Positions 36,826 to 49,209 of a stretch of 64,000 nucleotides of DNA are shown piece by piece. The position numbers and the translations under genes are program-made. Within the stretch, counting starts at the first letter, position 1; each line of letters begins with the position of its first letter. The DNA lies in NCBI GenBank assembly GCA_050084515.1, contig CM114271.1:66402001-66466000 (forward strand). The letters run 5' to 3'. The notes below the pieces were generated by a model that made no database searches, was not told the DNA's origin, and saw only the letters and a list, made by a program, of their open reading frames with translations. The stretch comes from Blasia pusilla (taxonomy: Eukaryota; Marchantiophyta; Marchantiopsida; Blasiales).

Positions 36826-39800
36826 GCTTCACGCTTGGTATAGAATGCGTCTGGGGGCGTCGACTGAAACGTCCAGTTCCTTCTCAATGCGGACGGCACT
36901 GGTCAAGGTCGCCCAGAGCTCTCTCCTCAGGCGTCTGCTCCTTTCGTGCTCTCTCTGGCAGTGCACAGCAAGAGGATACAGCCGGTTCATGCGTGATTTC
37001 GCAGGGTAACGTCGCCAGTAAACTCAATTCGGATTTCTACGGTTCGTGACTCAAATGACAATTGATATTGGCCTCTTGAGATTCATGATCATCCTGACTC
37101 CACAAAGAGCGCATGATCTTTCTCAAGTACCCTAAGAAGACCGATAGATAAATTGAACATTCTTGAGGTTCTTCACCAAGTGACAGGTCTGTCTACGTAC
37201 TTCTGTGGAAGTTAGTGCTCATACGTCCTACTGACTACTGAAACGAAAGCAGAATTCATCTTATTCTATCGATTCGTGCCTGAGAGCATGGAGAGATTGA
37301 TTGCTCAGGCATCGGCATCGTACTGACACCAGCAACGAGCGCATAAAACATCTTGAAACTTGATTGAAAGTTGCGAGAGTAAGCGGGACAGATATCCATC
37401 TCTAGGAAGTATATGCGGACCTGTGAACTCATGGAACTGCCCCTGCACCAAAAGGGGCCGTAACTCCGCCTGAGCCTGCGCACTAAAGAACTCCAGTAAA
37501 ATCTCGACAGCTTACTCCTGGGCCGCGGACGATTCGGTGATGGGATTTGCGCATGCGGAAGGAGACAAACTTCCTGATCGTCGACATTCTTCTCAGCAGA
37601 TTTTTTCGTAACCGCGCGCATCTCGAGCTCGGGTCTCCTCAGAATCGACCACCCTATCGATTGCCAACCTAAAGAGACTTCTCAACCTCTCATCTTCGAT
37701 CTCCTCATATCCCACCTGCATCGATACCCTGCCAAGATTACAAAAGCTCGGACGCACTTGTACTAGTTGCGATCGATATGAAGCAAGGGTCCAAACCTTC
37801 TACCGTATAGATCGAGCCGCCGGTTCATGCGACAAGTGTTCAGCTCCACCATTATTGCCCGAAGATCGTGTGAGAGTCCGTGTCTTGCTCCCGAGAGGGA
37901 GGGCCGCGAGAATCTCGATCACGCATTCGTGTGCACTTGTCATGGGCTTGAAAGCGATGCCCACGAGAAAGGTGTGCGCACCATGAGGCGCTAGAACGAT
38001 CGGTACGTGTCCAGGTCGAACCTTGTCGAAGCTAGCCTGTTTGGTGCTCGAAGATATGCGATGTCTGGAGTTCAGTTGGCGATCTAGGGAAGGCTACATC
38101 TCCAGCTCTAGGGTCCGGATTTGTCTATGATAAAAAGGAGCCCGGGCTTGGAGAATATGTGGGTGGGATTCTACTGAATGGTCTTGATTGATTTCACCAT
38201 TTGCGAACACACGGTGTTCACTGTAGCGAAGTCACTAACAAATCCTTCCCCAGTCCATGCCAGGTTTCCTGTGAACGCCTCAACCCTATCATGTCGTCGT
38301 GACTCGCACAGGTCTGCCATAAATCTAGGAGCTCGATGCAGCAGCAGCAGCTGCTGAAGAATGGTGGGCCACTTCTAAGGTCCAAACTTTGAACGCTTCA
38401 AAGCTCTCTACATCGATCTGTCCGTCCACCCTAGGCTCCTCCTAGCTAGCTATCAGATTCGAACCAGCTTTCAACATTCACCATCCGTGTGTGCCCGGCC
38501 CTCCTACGAACCAAGAAAGCTGAGAACCTATTCGATAGATCGATATGATTTGCAATCCAAGTGCCAACATCAACATCCCAGCACAACTCTAGTCCTGTCA
38601 CCTCTAGAGGTAGTAGTACTTTAGGAGAGTCTTTAACGAGATCGCGACGATAAAGGGGTGCTCTGATCTTCGCACATGGAACTGATCACTGGGCCGAGTC
38701 TTCAAATCATGAGCTGGCTGCTCCAAGACGTCTTCATGTAGGTACGGCCTACCTGCAAGTGCATTCCCCGTAGCTATCAGTCGATCGATGTCGTGCGTCT
38801 TCGCGTGGAATCGTGGATACAATGATGCTACGAAGCGTAACACGATTGCAGGAGTATCCCGACGATCTATAGCTCGACAGCTAGAGTCTAGGTAGGCGCG
38901 TCCAAAAGGTGTAGGTAGCCCACGAGTCCATCATGATCAGAACTTTGTAGCTCCAGATAGGTCTAGATCGAGTGGAGGTCTTCCACTCACCATGCGCCGC
39001 GATGGATACCGAACTCGAACTACCAAGAGCACCTCCTGTTGCCCACGCGATCCAATTCCATGGCCAAATCCGATATCCGATGCGGAGCTAGCTAGCTTCA
39101 TCTACTTCCGCATGGGATGGCATATTTCAAGAGCGGATCGAGCAAGAGCGAGAATGTTAAGATGGTCGAGTAATTCGTATCTGGTTCATTGCTGCATCTG
39201 TTGAAGTTTGGCATCCGGAATTGAAGACCTGTTTCGTTTCCAGATCCATAGCAAGGCCCAGATCTCGCCTGATTAATTAGCGTTCCTTGGCAGATCTCAA
39301 GATCGAGTCGAGCGCGACTGTGAGGTCGATTGAGAAAGTACTAAGTTCATAGCGAGGACTCTTGAAGTCTGTGCAGCAGAGACGGAAGAATTCCGAAAGC
39401 GTACTCTGTGGCCTTCCACACATAACAACGCGATCTCTAGTTTTGTAGATCTAACTGCGTGGGCTGACAGACTAATCACGACGGCGCTTCCACAAATTCT
39501 TGCACTGGAATCCATCTCGTTAGTGATCTAGGTGCACATCTGACGATTGATCATCATCGTTCACTAGTTTTTAGCTTGGAAATGCTCAAGACTCCACAGA
39601 ATCACTGCTCAGATTTGCGCAGGGGGTAGCTGATGTGCGGTTCCAAGTGATGTCGATCCGTCGGCTGTATGCAGGACATAGAAGAAGAAATGCAAGATGT
39701 TCAGTACATGGCTCAAAGTCCACAGAATCATCCTCGCATGCACGGAAATCCGTATATCCAAATGGAGATCTGATTGAACTCCTCTCTAACTCTAGCTGCG

Positions 39801-40339
39801 AAATGCTGAGGTCTACAAGATCACTAGACTGTTCACCCTGACTGGATTCGCACCTAGTAAGTATTCCATTCTGGCTGAGAAGCTAGATATCCTGCCTGGC
39901 TATGGTCAGGCACGGCAGCTAGAAGTTTCGAAATAGTCACGGCAGTGTAGCTAATTCGAATGCATCGATGTTCGTCTGTTTATGACAGGTTCCGTTTGAG
40001 AGATTTGAGGGATCAATAGCTAAGAACCGGAACTGCGTTTCTGGAGGGCGTTTACGTTTATATGACATCCTCTGTGTTCTCCGATGCGATTTCAACAGCA
40101 ATACTGGACTTCTGATCGATCGACTGCTGAAATCTTTCCTGCGGCGTGAAAAAATCCCCATCGTCGCATTCACTTGCCCGTTTCAGATTTCAGACGCTCT
40201 AGTTCGACGCCTTTGGATTCGGCCGCTCGATCCATCCGTGGATACTAGATCCAGTCTTTATCTGCCATATCTTCCACATATCTGGTTCGTTGGAGTTCCT
40301 TTCGTGTTCCCGAGATTAATCTTATCGCCTACGCTCTTG

Positions 40340-40880
40340 GCATGCCAATGCTAGCCTCTTCGTCGTGGACATGAAGGTCTTGATTATTCCTTCAAGTATG
40401 CTTGACCATTCAACGATCACTGGATTCCCCGATGAAACGCACAGCTGTTTCCACAGTCGCGTCTCTTCATCCTGCGCGAGAAGAAGATCAGGATTGTTCC
40501 CGTCTTTCTGGATGGCTCGCTGAACGCAAAGCCTTCAAGGATCCCTTGATTTCGCGACTAAACCCTCAGCTGTTTGCACGACCGCGTCTTCATCCTGCAC
40601 ATGAAGATCATGATTTTTCATAGCTTTCAGGATGACTGGCGATGCAAGCCATTCAAGAAGCCCTTGATTCCTCCCGATGAAGACCGCACTGTCAGCTGTT
40701 TCCACAATCGCGTCTGCATCCTGCGCATAAGATCGTGATTCCTCCAGTCCTTCAAGATGTCTGGCCATGCAAACCATCAAACGATCCCTTACCTTCCGAT
40801 CATCGCAACCCGCACTTGCTTCTTCTTCATCTCGCGCATGAAGATCACGAACCCAAACCTGTTCCCTCTCTTGCCTCAAG
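40340..40880. repeat. Degenerate minisatellite, about 125-bp period
   Basis: Four to five diverged units share CAGCTGTTT(C/G)CAC, CGCGTCT, CATCCTGCGC and GAAGATCA, followed by CTTTCAGGATG-like text. Anchors are at about 40443, 40568 and 40695, with partial units on both sides. Open frames across the array are an outcome of the repeat period and not evidence of a gene. Confidence 0.7.
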
Positions 40881-40917
40881 AAACGCCAACGCCTCTCCTA
40901 GTCTATTTACTCCGCTC

Positions 40918-41125
40918 GGCGATGGAGACTTCTGCGCTTGCACTCAGAAAAGGTGTCACTGAGTTTCTTCACAATGAAGTGAGATCGGCAATGGAGACTT
41001 GTGCTCTTGCACTCAGAAAAAGGTGTCACTGAGTTTCTCCACAATGAAGTGAGATCGGCAATGGAGACTTGTGCTCTTGCACTCAGAAAAGGCGTCACTG
41101 AGTTTCTCCACAATCAAGTGAGGAG
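40918..41125. repeat. Tandem repeat, three 69/70-bp units
   Basis: Units at 40918-40986, 40987-41056 and 41057-41125 each contain ATGGAGACTT, GCACTCAGAAAAGG and GTCACTGAGTTTCT. Units 2 and 3 are nearly identical. It directly follows the ~125-bp minisatellite. Confidence 0.9.
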
Positions 41126-41127
41126 TT

Positions 41128-41280
41128 CCACGACATTGTTTCATAGCTGTTTCATGATCTCTGGATGGGGTAGGCGCCTTCGAAGCCACTTTCAAAGCGT
41201 TTCACGACATGATTTCATGGCCGTTTCATGATCTTTGGATGGGGTAGACGATTTGGACTTTCAAAGCGTTTCAGGAGAAG
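41128..41280. repeat. Tandem duplication, about 78-bp unit
   Basis: Two units share GACAT-GATTTCATGGC, GTTTCATGATCT, TGGATGGGGTAG and CTTTCAAAGCGTTTCA. The TTTCATGATC phrase links it to the older array to its right. Confidence 0.75.
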
Positions 41281-41429
41281 ATATTATGATGATGCATCCC
41301 AACCCTAAAAATTGGCCGCCCTTTTATAACGGCGAATAACTCTCAAGTTCGGTCCTATGCGTTTCAAAATCAAGAGGGAGAAAAGTACGACTCGTGTCAA
41401 GTAACGACATGCCGAAAAAGACAGGTGTC

Positions 41430-42440
41430 ACCCCTTATAAGAGCACTCTCCAATAACAATATAGTTGGCTACTGCAGACTCGTTTACGACATTCGGTCTT
41501 TGGAGGTTTAGACATTGATGTGTCCCAACTCTCTTGACATTTAACATTCTTTTCTACGCACACACGGTTGATAGTTTGGTGTTTCAAAGGGGCTTTACAT
41601 GTATGTTTAGTAGTTTTTTTTCCTATCATCTTCTTGTATGCCCTACATTTGATTAGTGTGATTCCTTCTTCCTTTGAGTGAATTGATATGGGGTTGATGT
41701 TAGTATTACTACAAATCCAAGACCTTAAATGCTACAAACCCTTTTGTCTTTTTCTCTCTATTAGACCTCCCAACGGTTTTTGGTACTGGATTTCTTAGAC
41801 ATTTTTAAACTCTTTCATGATATTTTATGACATGATTTCATAGATATATGCTTGAAACTCATTCGAGACACTATACGGAAAGTTTGCTCTTTGGAGATTT
41901 CAACATAGACAAATCCACAATTAGCTACTCTTAAGCTCTTTTGACATGTACTTTCATGATTTTTAAACATTCTTTTATGCATACTATTGAGAGTTTGGTG
42001 TTTAAGAGCATAGTATTTGGTGGTCAATTCATAGCCACTTTTAATCCATGTAATAATGGGATTTGATAGTTGCTTCAAACTCATTTATGATATCTATATG
42101 AAACGGTTAGCTCTTTTGAGACTTCAAAATCGAGAATTCCAAGGCTAGATGCTCTTAAGCTTGGTTAACATCTACTTTCATGGCTTTTTTAATATTCTTT
42201 TAAGCACACTATTGAGAGTTTGGTAGTCGATTTCATAGCCACTTGTAAACTCTTTCATGATTTGCTTTCATGGTTGCCTCAAACTTGTTCACCACATGGA
42301 TGTAAATAGGCTGCTCTTTGGAGCTTTTATCAGTGACAACTCTGTAGCTACCTACTTTTGAATTCTTTAGACATATCCAATTTTATAGCTTCCTTTGTTG
42401 CCTTTCCAACACACATTTTATTCAAAGCATGGTGGTTGGA
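41430..42440. repeat. Old degenerate tandem array, about 210-bp period
   Basis: Diverged units can be followed by the ordered phrases 'TTTGGAG...TTC', 'CTCTTAAGCT..TTGACAT', 'ACATTCTTTTA.GCACACT.TTGAGAGTTTGGT' and 'TTTCATAGCCACTT..AA.TCTTTCATGATT'. Units begin near 41450, 41800, 42030 and 42240, and the spacing is only approximately regular. This looks like a decayed satellite block between the minisatellites and a Helitron-like insertion. Confidence 0.55.
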
Positions 42441-42492
42441 AGTTTCAAGCCCCACTAGTACTATTCAATAATTGACTCCCAATTCCATCTCA

Positions 42493-42905
42493 CTAGTATG
42501 TTGCCCGTGTGATGCACGAGTGACCAAATTTCTCTTAACAAAACCCACTCCTCACTATAAATTCCCCACTTCACTCCTTGTTAATTACCCACTACTCCCA
42601 CTACTCCCACCTGCTTGTTAATTACCCACTACCCACTACTCCCACTACTACCACCTCCTTGTTAATTACTCACTATCCACTACTCCCACCTCCTTGTTAA
42701 TTACCCATTATCCACTACTAACACCTCCTTGTTAATTATCCGCTATTATCACCTATACTATCTCCTCCCCAAAAAAACATGGGACAATGGACAATGTATC
42801 CCCTCTCAATAATTTTCCGTCAAAATAATACAATGTTGCTATTTTGCTTTATTCAAGCACTATTTTGTCTTATTATGCATGTGGTGTTGTCCATAATAGT
42901 ATAGA
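42493..42905 (-). mobile_element. Helitron-like non-autonomous element (413 bp) with internal minisatellite
   Basis: On the minus strand it starts TCTATACTATTATGGAC directly after an A (TC at 42905-42904). It ends in CTAG directly before a T (42493/42492). The 3' end is preceded by a stem-loop, ACTCGTGCATCACACGGGC, then AACATACTAG. These are the established Helitron terminal features: 5' TC, 3' hairpin plus CTRR, and insertion between A and T without duplication. Inside, at about 42540-42745, lie five ~40-50-bp units built on CTCCTTGTTAATTACCCACTA. No helicase or Rep coding remains. Confidence 0.7.
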
Positions 42906-44646
42906 TTTCTATCAGAATGCTCAATAATGGATTCCGTCTCAACGAGCGCACCTTCATGAACATGCTCACTTTTACTTGTCAAAGAAAGAAGAAAAATTAT
43001 AAGTCATGGGCAATAAAAGTGGAATGCCTTCATTGGAAGGAAATTTATTGCAATTGGTAATAGATCATATAAACCCATCCAAGCCAATCTTTGGGTATCT
43101 TCATGGATATGGAGAGCTAGGTTTGAGTAGAGTTGGCATTAATGTTATAGTGGACAATGGAGTTTCCCTTTTGCTACAATAATAACATCCTACAATTAAT
43201 TCAAAATTTTCAACAATCCCTTTAGATCTCAAATAATATGAATTTTCCGTAATAATTGAGATTGGGGTTGACCATTTGGAACTTAGAGAGAGGAGATGTG
43301 AGTTTAATTGATGCGGGGAGTGTGAGGTAGTTTTCTTTTCTATGTGTAACATATTGTGATTCATTTCTTGTAGAATCAACCTAGAGATTTTTTAATATTT
43401 TCTAAGTCAAAAAATTAGGAAGCTTTGGTCTTTCTACCATTGAACCCACAAAGAGAGGCTCTACTTGTGAATAATTTCAAGTCTTAGGTTTGAGGCCCAC
43501 GTATGAAAGTGAATGGCAAGATGCCTTCAAGATTTTTTTTCAATTATCTCGATAAATATATCACTGAAAATTTCATATTTTATGGTAGCTATAATTTAAA
43601 GGATACTCATCAAGTGGGAGAGGACACTTTAAACTCTACTTTCTCTTCAAATTGAAAAAAAGACATGCAAAAATAAGAATAAGTACTTATTAGCATATTT
43701 GAACATACACTCAAAGAACCTTTCACAAGTATTTTGAAAAATCAAGGCCAATTTTCTAATGAAAGCAAAGTAGAGAGGAAATAATGTCCATGGTCATCTT
43801 GCCTTGTTGGAGATGTTTTTATACGAGTTTCATTAATTTTTGAGAAGGATATGCAGAGAAGTGTTGTCCATTTTTTCGCTCATGGCAAGCTGACGTAAGG
43901 CAATACCAAACTTTTTTGGATTAGCACTCAAGTGGAGTAGGCATGCAATAGTTTCAAACCTCGAGGAAGCGGTGGAAATATGATAGGAAGGAGGAGAGAA
44001 AGAGACCAAAATATTAGGGTTAAATATTCCTCGCCGCCAAGGTGGTTTTGGTGGGGGGTTTGCCAAGTGTAAAATGAAACATGTCTACAACCATCAATAT
44101 ATGTATGTAGGTGCAAGTTAGGTCAAGAATGCGATGTATAGATGCGTGTTGAGGTTTGGTAGCGCAAAGACAAGGCGGGAGCAACATAGCCTTCCCATGG
44201 GGTTAGAGTTGCAAGAGATGTTGGAAGTAAGCCGCGTAGGGAGTATTGCCGCAACACAACTAGACGGAAAGATAAGACAGATAGAGATGAGTTGGCAACA
44301 ATAGGGCATGCAGAGGGAGTTATGGATGAAAGAGAAGGGATCTAAGGGCGGTGTAGGGCCAAGAAAACATGACTTGCATAAAAGGATGATGGAAAAACCC
44401 GGCGGAAGTACAAAATAGGGGGACTCAAAGAGTCAAGAATGACAAGGCCGCACCCAACCGGGATGGAGAAAAAGGGGGCATCCCTTCTATAGTCTAAACC
44501 TACCAACAACACATACAATATCCACTATGCCTAGAGAAACATCACTACCAATAAGAGGGCCTCTAGAAATGGTGTCTCCCACGACTTTAGCCCGCCTTGG
44601 TTCGAATCAGCCATGCTCCAATGCTATGGAGACCCATACATGTTAT
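42906..44646. other. Unassigned sequence between Helitron and LINE remnant
   Basis: Short frames only. The segment is AT-rich to about 43800 and purine-rich after that. I found no motif that connects it to the LINE on its right; part may be LINE 3' flank or tail. Confidence 0.45.
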
Positions 44647-45146
44647 CTATAATAAAGAATTGTTGTAGCTAAAGATCAAAAGTCCTTTTTTTGATTGGAG
44701 ATGATGGGTGCAATCCATGAGGAATGAGTCAAATCTCTCCCCCATAGACCCATACATCTCTATGGCTAGGGGGACGAATTGATCTCCTTCATGAAGTCCA
44801 CTAGGAAGATGGGCTTTCTTCATTGCCACCCTACTCCTTATAGCAATCTCCCTCATGCCACCATATATGCTCACGATCACACATGCTCTCGCGTAGGGTC
44901 TATCATTACAACATCAACCACCACCACATTAGCCTCTCACATGATATAAAGATTAACACGAATGAGGGAATCCCACATGGCATAGTGCCACTCTCTTTGC
45001 ACGTTGAAGCCACTCTCATGAGCTATACAGAATATGATATCTTGCAAAACAACGTGAGTGGCAATCCTCTCATCCCCAACTGGATAGGGTGCCAAATGCA
45101 GACCAAGAGGATCCAAACTCCAATGACACTAAGAATGTGTTGAACC
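44647..45146 (-). pseudogene. LINE ORF2 C-terminal tail (left part, split by Copia-A)
   Basis: Across frameshifts the minus strand reads LDPLGLHLA then GDERIATHVVLQDIIF, VVVDVVMIDPTRE, and FVPLAIEMYGSMGERFDSFL. This is the same motif order as the LINE tail at 12586-13130. The upstream part of the same tail continues at 50221-50440. The break falls exactly at the Copia-A boundary, with GAACC present on both sides (45142-45146 and 50221-50225). Confidence 0.6.
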
Positions 45147-45459
45147 TATTGAAGATTGAGTTATAGTCAAACTCATGAGACACATGAACTGCTACATTTG
45201 GTACTCACACAAAGTAGGGAAGCTTAAATCTTGGTTCGTCAGTTAAGCACTATTATCTTAACTAGGGTTAGTTAATCACACTTAGTCTAACTCGAGACTA
45301 TGGTTAACGTTAGGGTTAGGATTTCTTGTACATACCCTATATAATTGAGAAGGGGACCAGCCTCCACTCATTCTCTCATTGCAAATTTCGTTCTCCATGG
45401 TGGTGTGTGAGTGTGAGAGCCGTTTCCCACCAGTTATGCTTCTTTAGCAATTTTCCACA
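45147..45459 (+). repeat. Copia-A 5' LTR
   Basis: The left limit is set by the GAACC target duplication; the first bases TATTGAAG are probably a mutated TGTTGAAG. The right limit CCACA lies directly before the primer site. Bases 45212-45459 align with 49974-50220. The LTR holds a GTTAGGGTTAGG telomere-like tract and a TATATAATTGAGAAGGGG block near 45340 that could be the promoter TATA region. Confidence 0.8.
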
Positions 45460-45473
45460 TGGTATCAGAGCCA
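45460..45473 (+). other. Copia-A primer binding site
   Basis: TGGTATCAGAGCCA immediately follows the LTR. This complements the 3' end of initiator tRNA-Met, the usual Copia primer in plants. Confidence 0.9.
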
Positions 45474-45976
45474 TAGGAGAATATCACTTGAAATTCTTGG
45501 TGTTTGAGGAGAGAAGAGAGGCAAGAGAAGGAAAAATTTCAGTTTGGGAGAAGGAAATTTTGTTTAGAGCTTAGAGGGTGCAGATTTCAAGTGGAGCTTT
45601 GACGATGATAAAACTTTTGGAGGCATTTTTTAGGGCTTTCCCGATCGAATTAGCCATCTGTGTCCATAACGGCTAGAAGAATTCCAAAGTCTGGTTCTAA
45701 TCGTCTTGTAGAGCTCGTTGAGAGCTTTCTAACGTACCCAAAATCGCTTGATTATGATATTTTGAGCTTATGCAATAACAATTTCAGTGTAGGAAAGTGC
45801 AACTAGTGGGAAAAGTTGTGTAGTTTGCTCTCTACACGCCAATTTCGACTAGTTCTTTCATATAGTTGATCAATTTTGGCAAATTTTAGGTCGATTTATG
45901 TGTAGGAGTGATCCATGCTTCAATTGGAGCAGTAGGAGAGCTTGAAATCATATTTTTGTGAGTGAAAGTGTTTGTC

Positions 45977-46842
45977 ATGGAGTATTCCTCAACAACAATC
46001 ATAGAGGAGAAGCTAGATAGCAGAATTACAATGTATGGAAGTTTTGCATGAAATAATTTCTTATGGGTCAAGAACTATGGGAGCTTTTCATAGGTGATGA
46101 GACCAAGCCAGAAGATGACTCAACAGACTTAAATGTTCACGCCTGGAACTAACGAGCAAGGCAAGTAATCCACTACATTTCAATAACGATCAGTTCGCCA
46201 ATGATAGGTCACATTTAAGATGTTGATACTCCGGAGGAGGCCTAGGATCCATTGGAAAAGATGTTCCAGACATCTTCAAAGGCCACAAAGCTTCAATTGA
46301 AACAACAATTGAACGAAGTGAGGAAAGGATCCAAGAGCATCAATGATTATATTTTGAGTATCAGACATATTGTTGATCAGTTGAATAGCATTGGAGTGTC
46401 AGTAGAAGATGATGATATGATTTTGTTCACTCTTCAAGGTCTTCCAAAGGATTATAAGTCCTTTGAGACCTCTATCTCTATGAGAGAGAAGTATCCAACC
46501 TTTCAAGAGTTAGTCCCTCTATTAATCACTGACGAGATGCACCTAGTAGACAGCGATAGCTCGTCTAGTCTACAAGAGAGTGCGCTATTTGCAAGTTATG
46601 GATCAAACAGAGGCAGGGATCGTGGCAGAAACTTCCGTGGTTGTGGTGGATATCAAGCATATGGAGGAAGAGACACTCAATATAACGTCACTCAATCAAC
46701 TATGAATCAGTACCAGACACAATCACAAGGTGGTGATGGTGGAAACCGTTGGGATCGAGGTCAGTAGCAGAGGGTCCCTGGATCTTGCAATTACTGTGAG
46801 AGAAAGGGTCACTATGCAAAGTTTTGCTTCAAGAAGAAGGCA
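45977..46842 (+). pseudogene. Copia-A gag with CCHC zinc knuckle
   Basis: A probable start ATG at 45977 opens MEYSSTTIIEEKL but is soon interrupted. The best-preserved part is the 171-codon frame at 46252-46767. Its segments (QQLNEVRKGSKSINDYIL, LFTLQGLPKDYKSFETSI) match the UBN2/retrotrans-gag family of plant Copia elements. A Gly/Arg-rich linker precedes a TAG at 46765, then CNYCERKGHYAKFC, an intact CX2CX4HX4C knuckle. The protein would coat the RNA in virus-like particles. Confidence 0.85.
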
Positions 46843-46959
46843 TATATGAGAACATGAGCCTTACAACAACACCAAGAGAAGTACCAAGAATAACAACATT
46901 CACAAACGGAGCGTTTCTTGGTCATGACTCATCATGTGGGAGCAATGGTCAAGAAAGAC

Positions 46960-47200
46960 TTGACAACAAATTGGTACATTGACTCTGGTGCATCAAATCA
47001 CATGACCTTAGAAGCTAAATGGTTCATAGTTTGGAGCCGGTGAAAGATCCTGCAATTGTGCTCACAAGAGATGACACTTAACATCATATCACGTATACCA
47101 GTAAAGTTCCAATAGCATCAGATGGTCTTTGTGCTCTTGGAAATGTTCTCTATGTTCATACCATTGTAGGAAATCTGATCTATGTAGGACACATAGTAAA
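46960..47200 (+). pseudogene. Copia-A aspartic protease fragment
   Basis: NWYIDSGASNHMT has an intact catalytic D-S-G triad. The following frame is shifted and ends in stops within about 40 residues, so only the active-site strand is well preserved. Confidence 0.75.
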
Positions 47201-47213
47201 ACAGGCTTATCAA

Positions 47214-48201
47214 GTGAAGTTTAACGTAGATGGTTGTTTCATTGAAACAATGGATGACCAAACTACGATAGCCAAAGAAACGAGATGTGGCAGAATGTTC
47301 AAATTAGATGTTTCTATGCCAGAGATTCAAACAACAATGTATGGTCAAACCGGCCAACAAGTCATAGATCTAAATATGTGGCATAAAAGAATTGGACATA
47401 CGAATCTTCAAAGATAAAGAGTCTTTCATCATCTCATATAGTAATAGGATTCCCTAAATTAGCGAATCCTGCTACGTTAGAGGTATGTCCTACTTTCCAA
47501 TTTGGAAAATAAGCTAGATTTTCTTTTCCAAAGCAAGGTAGAAGAGCATCTAGGATATTGGAGTTGATCCACAATGATGTGTGGATAGCATCACAACATA
47601 GCCTTAGTGGTTTCCAGTACTTTGTTTCATTTATTGATGACTTCTCTAGGTATATATGGGTATACTTTCTGAAAGCCAAGTTAGAGGTATTCTCACTATT
47701 CCAAAAGTTCAGAGTTCTAGTAGAGAAGCAGACTGGAGAACACATTCTGAAATTACGTTGTGATGGAGGAGGAGAGTATCTTTCAACAGAATTTGATGAA
47801 TATTTACGTCAAAAAGACATCTAACGTCAAGTGACTTGCCGTTACACTCCACAATAAAATGGAGTGGCTGAGAGGAAGAATCGACATATTATTGAAGCAG
47901 CACGAGCTATGTTGAATGAGAAGAACAAGCCTAAGATGTTTTAATCAACGAAACTCCAACAACAAGAGTTTATGATAAAACTCCATTCGAAGTCCTCACA
48001 GGAAGTATTTCCTTCTTGAAAGTATTTGGCTGTATTTGTTATGCTCATGTTCCTTTTGAGAGACGTAAAAAATTAGACCCCAAGTTTGAAAGATGTATCT
48101 TTATTGGCTATGCTAATGGAGCTAAGGGATATAAGTGCTACATTCCATCCTCTAGGCAACTTATTATTAGTCGGGATGTTGTCTTTGATAAGCTAAAGTG
48201 A
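47214..48201 (+). pseudogene. Copia-A integrase
   Basis: MWHKRIGHTNLQR is the GAG-pre-integrase His pair, and the Cys half is degraded. The DDE core follows: HNDVW (first Asp), RCDGGGEY (second Asp), then NGVAERKN (Glu) after two TAA stops near 47822 and 47855. All three acidic residues are still encoded. The C-terminal segment at 48016-48201 (VFGCICYAHVPFERRKKLDPK, IFIGYANGAKGY) is the typical Copia integrase end. Confidence 0.85.
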
Positions 48202-48539
48202 TGGTATGCTCGAGCCTATTCCACCTCTAAACTTGTCTGTTGAGGGGGAGAATATGATTGTAAACCAACAGACATTGTCTTCCACTTCCCCAAGTACTAG
48301 TGCAGGATTAGGAGAGGTCCTAGATTCATTAGTTAAATTTGTGAGTCCATGGACGGGAAGAGTACGTATTAAATCTGTTGACACTAGTCAGAGCTTGAGT
48401 TAGGTGTTAGAGGCATCTACATCTGAACAACAACTTTGTAGATAAAGTAGAGTTGCACATCCATAGATTCATAAATGAAGATTTTCTTGCGACACATCAT
48501 GCATATATGATGACCATCCTTCAAGAATAGGAGCCAGTT

Positions 48540-49200
48540 GTTTTGAAGAAGCTGCAAGTAAAGTTGAATGGATTGACGCTGTGGAGGAAGAGCTTGAAAA
48601 TGAAGCGCAATCAAGATGGTACAATTAACATATACAAAGCGAGATTGGTGGCTAAGGGCTATGCACAAAAATATGGCATCGATTATGAGGAAAAATTTAG
48701 CCCTATTGCAAAGATGGGGACTACGAGAACAATGGTTGCAATTGCAGTAAGTAAGAAGTGGAGATTACATCACATGGACGTCAAGAATGCCTTCTTGAAT
48801 GGAGATCTATACGAGAAGGTATATATGACTCAACCTCCTGGTATATGAGTATCCCAAGTTTCCATTTCGCGTATGCAGGTTGAAGAAAGCTCTATACGGG
48901 CTCAAAAAAGCTCCAAGAGCTTGTTATGGCAAGATTATATACGTTCTATAAGAATTGGGTTTTAGGGTATGTGATTCTGACTCCTCGTTATATGTCTTGA
49001 GAGGACAAGAACATAAGGTTCTCATTATGTTGTATGTTGACCATCTCGTGATAATTGGGAGTACTGAAGAAATTGTACAAAAAGTCAAGCTTAAGTTACA
49101 AGCAGAATTTGATATGAAGGACTTGGGAGAACTCAAGTACTTCCTTGGTATTGAGTTTATCAAGGTTGGAGAGAGCATGTGGTTACTACAACGATAATAT
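48540..49200 (+). pseudogene. Copia-A reverse transcriptase, active site altered
   Basis: Two frames cover the fingers/palm: KARLVAKGYAQKYGIDYEE and HHMDVKNAFLNGDLYEKVY (motif A Asp present), then LYVDHLVIIGS where YVDD is expected. The second Asp of the catalytic pair is His, so polymerase activity is not expected. A frameshift near 48850-48950 separates the parts. Confidence 0.85.
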
Positions 49201-49209
49201 GCTCTTCAT

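Larger units (their letters stand above)
33871..41300. other. CpG-richer region without a recognised gene
   Basis: Composition changes from AT-rich to balanced and CpG-containing at about 33890 and back at about 41300. Frames are short (about 150 codons or fewer) on both strands. The longest plus frame, 34186-34647, ends in a translated TTC microsatellite and is not convincing. CGATCG and related palindromes are common. It may be a large decayed gene with many introns, a non-coding transcript, or old GC-rich transposon DNA. Repeats inside are listed separately. Confidence 0.45.

Noticed and set aside
40535-40879. 114-codon minus-strand ORF with repeated residues
   Set aside because: The repetition follows the ~125-bp minisatellite period. 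No start context or domain supports coding.
44588-44640. GGTTCGAATCAG resembling a tRNA B box
   Set aside because: No matching A box, acceptor stem or cloverleaf can be formed around it.
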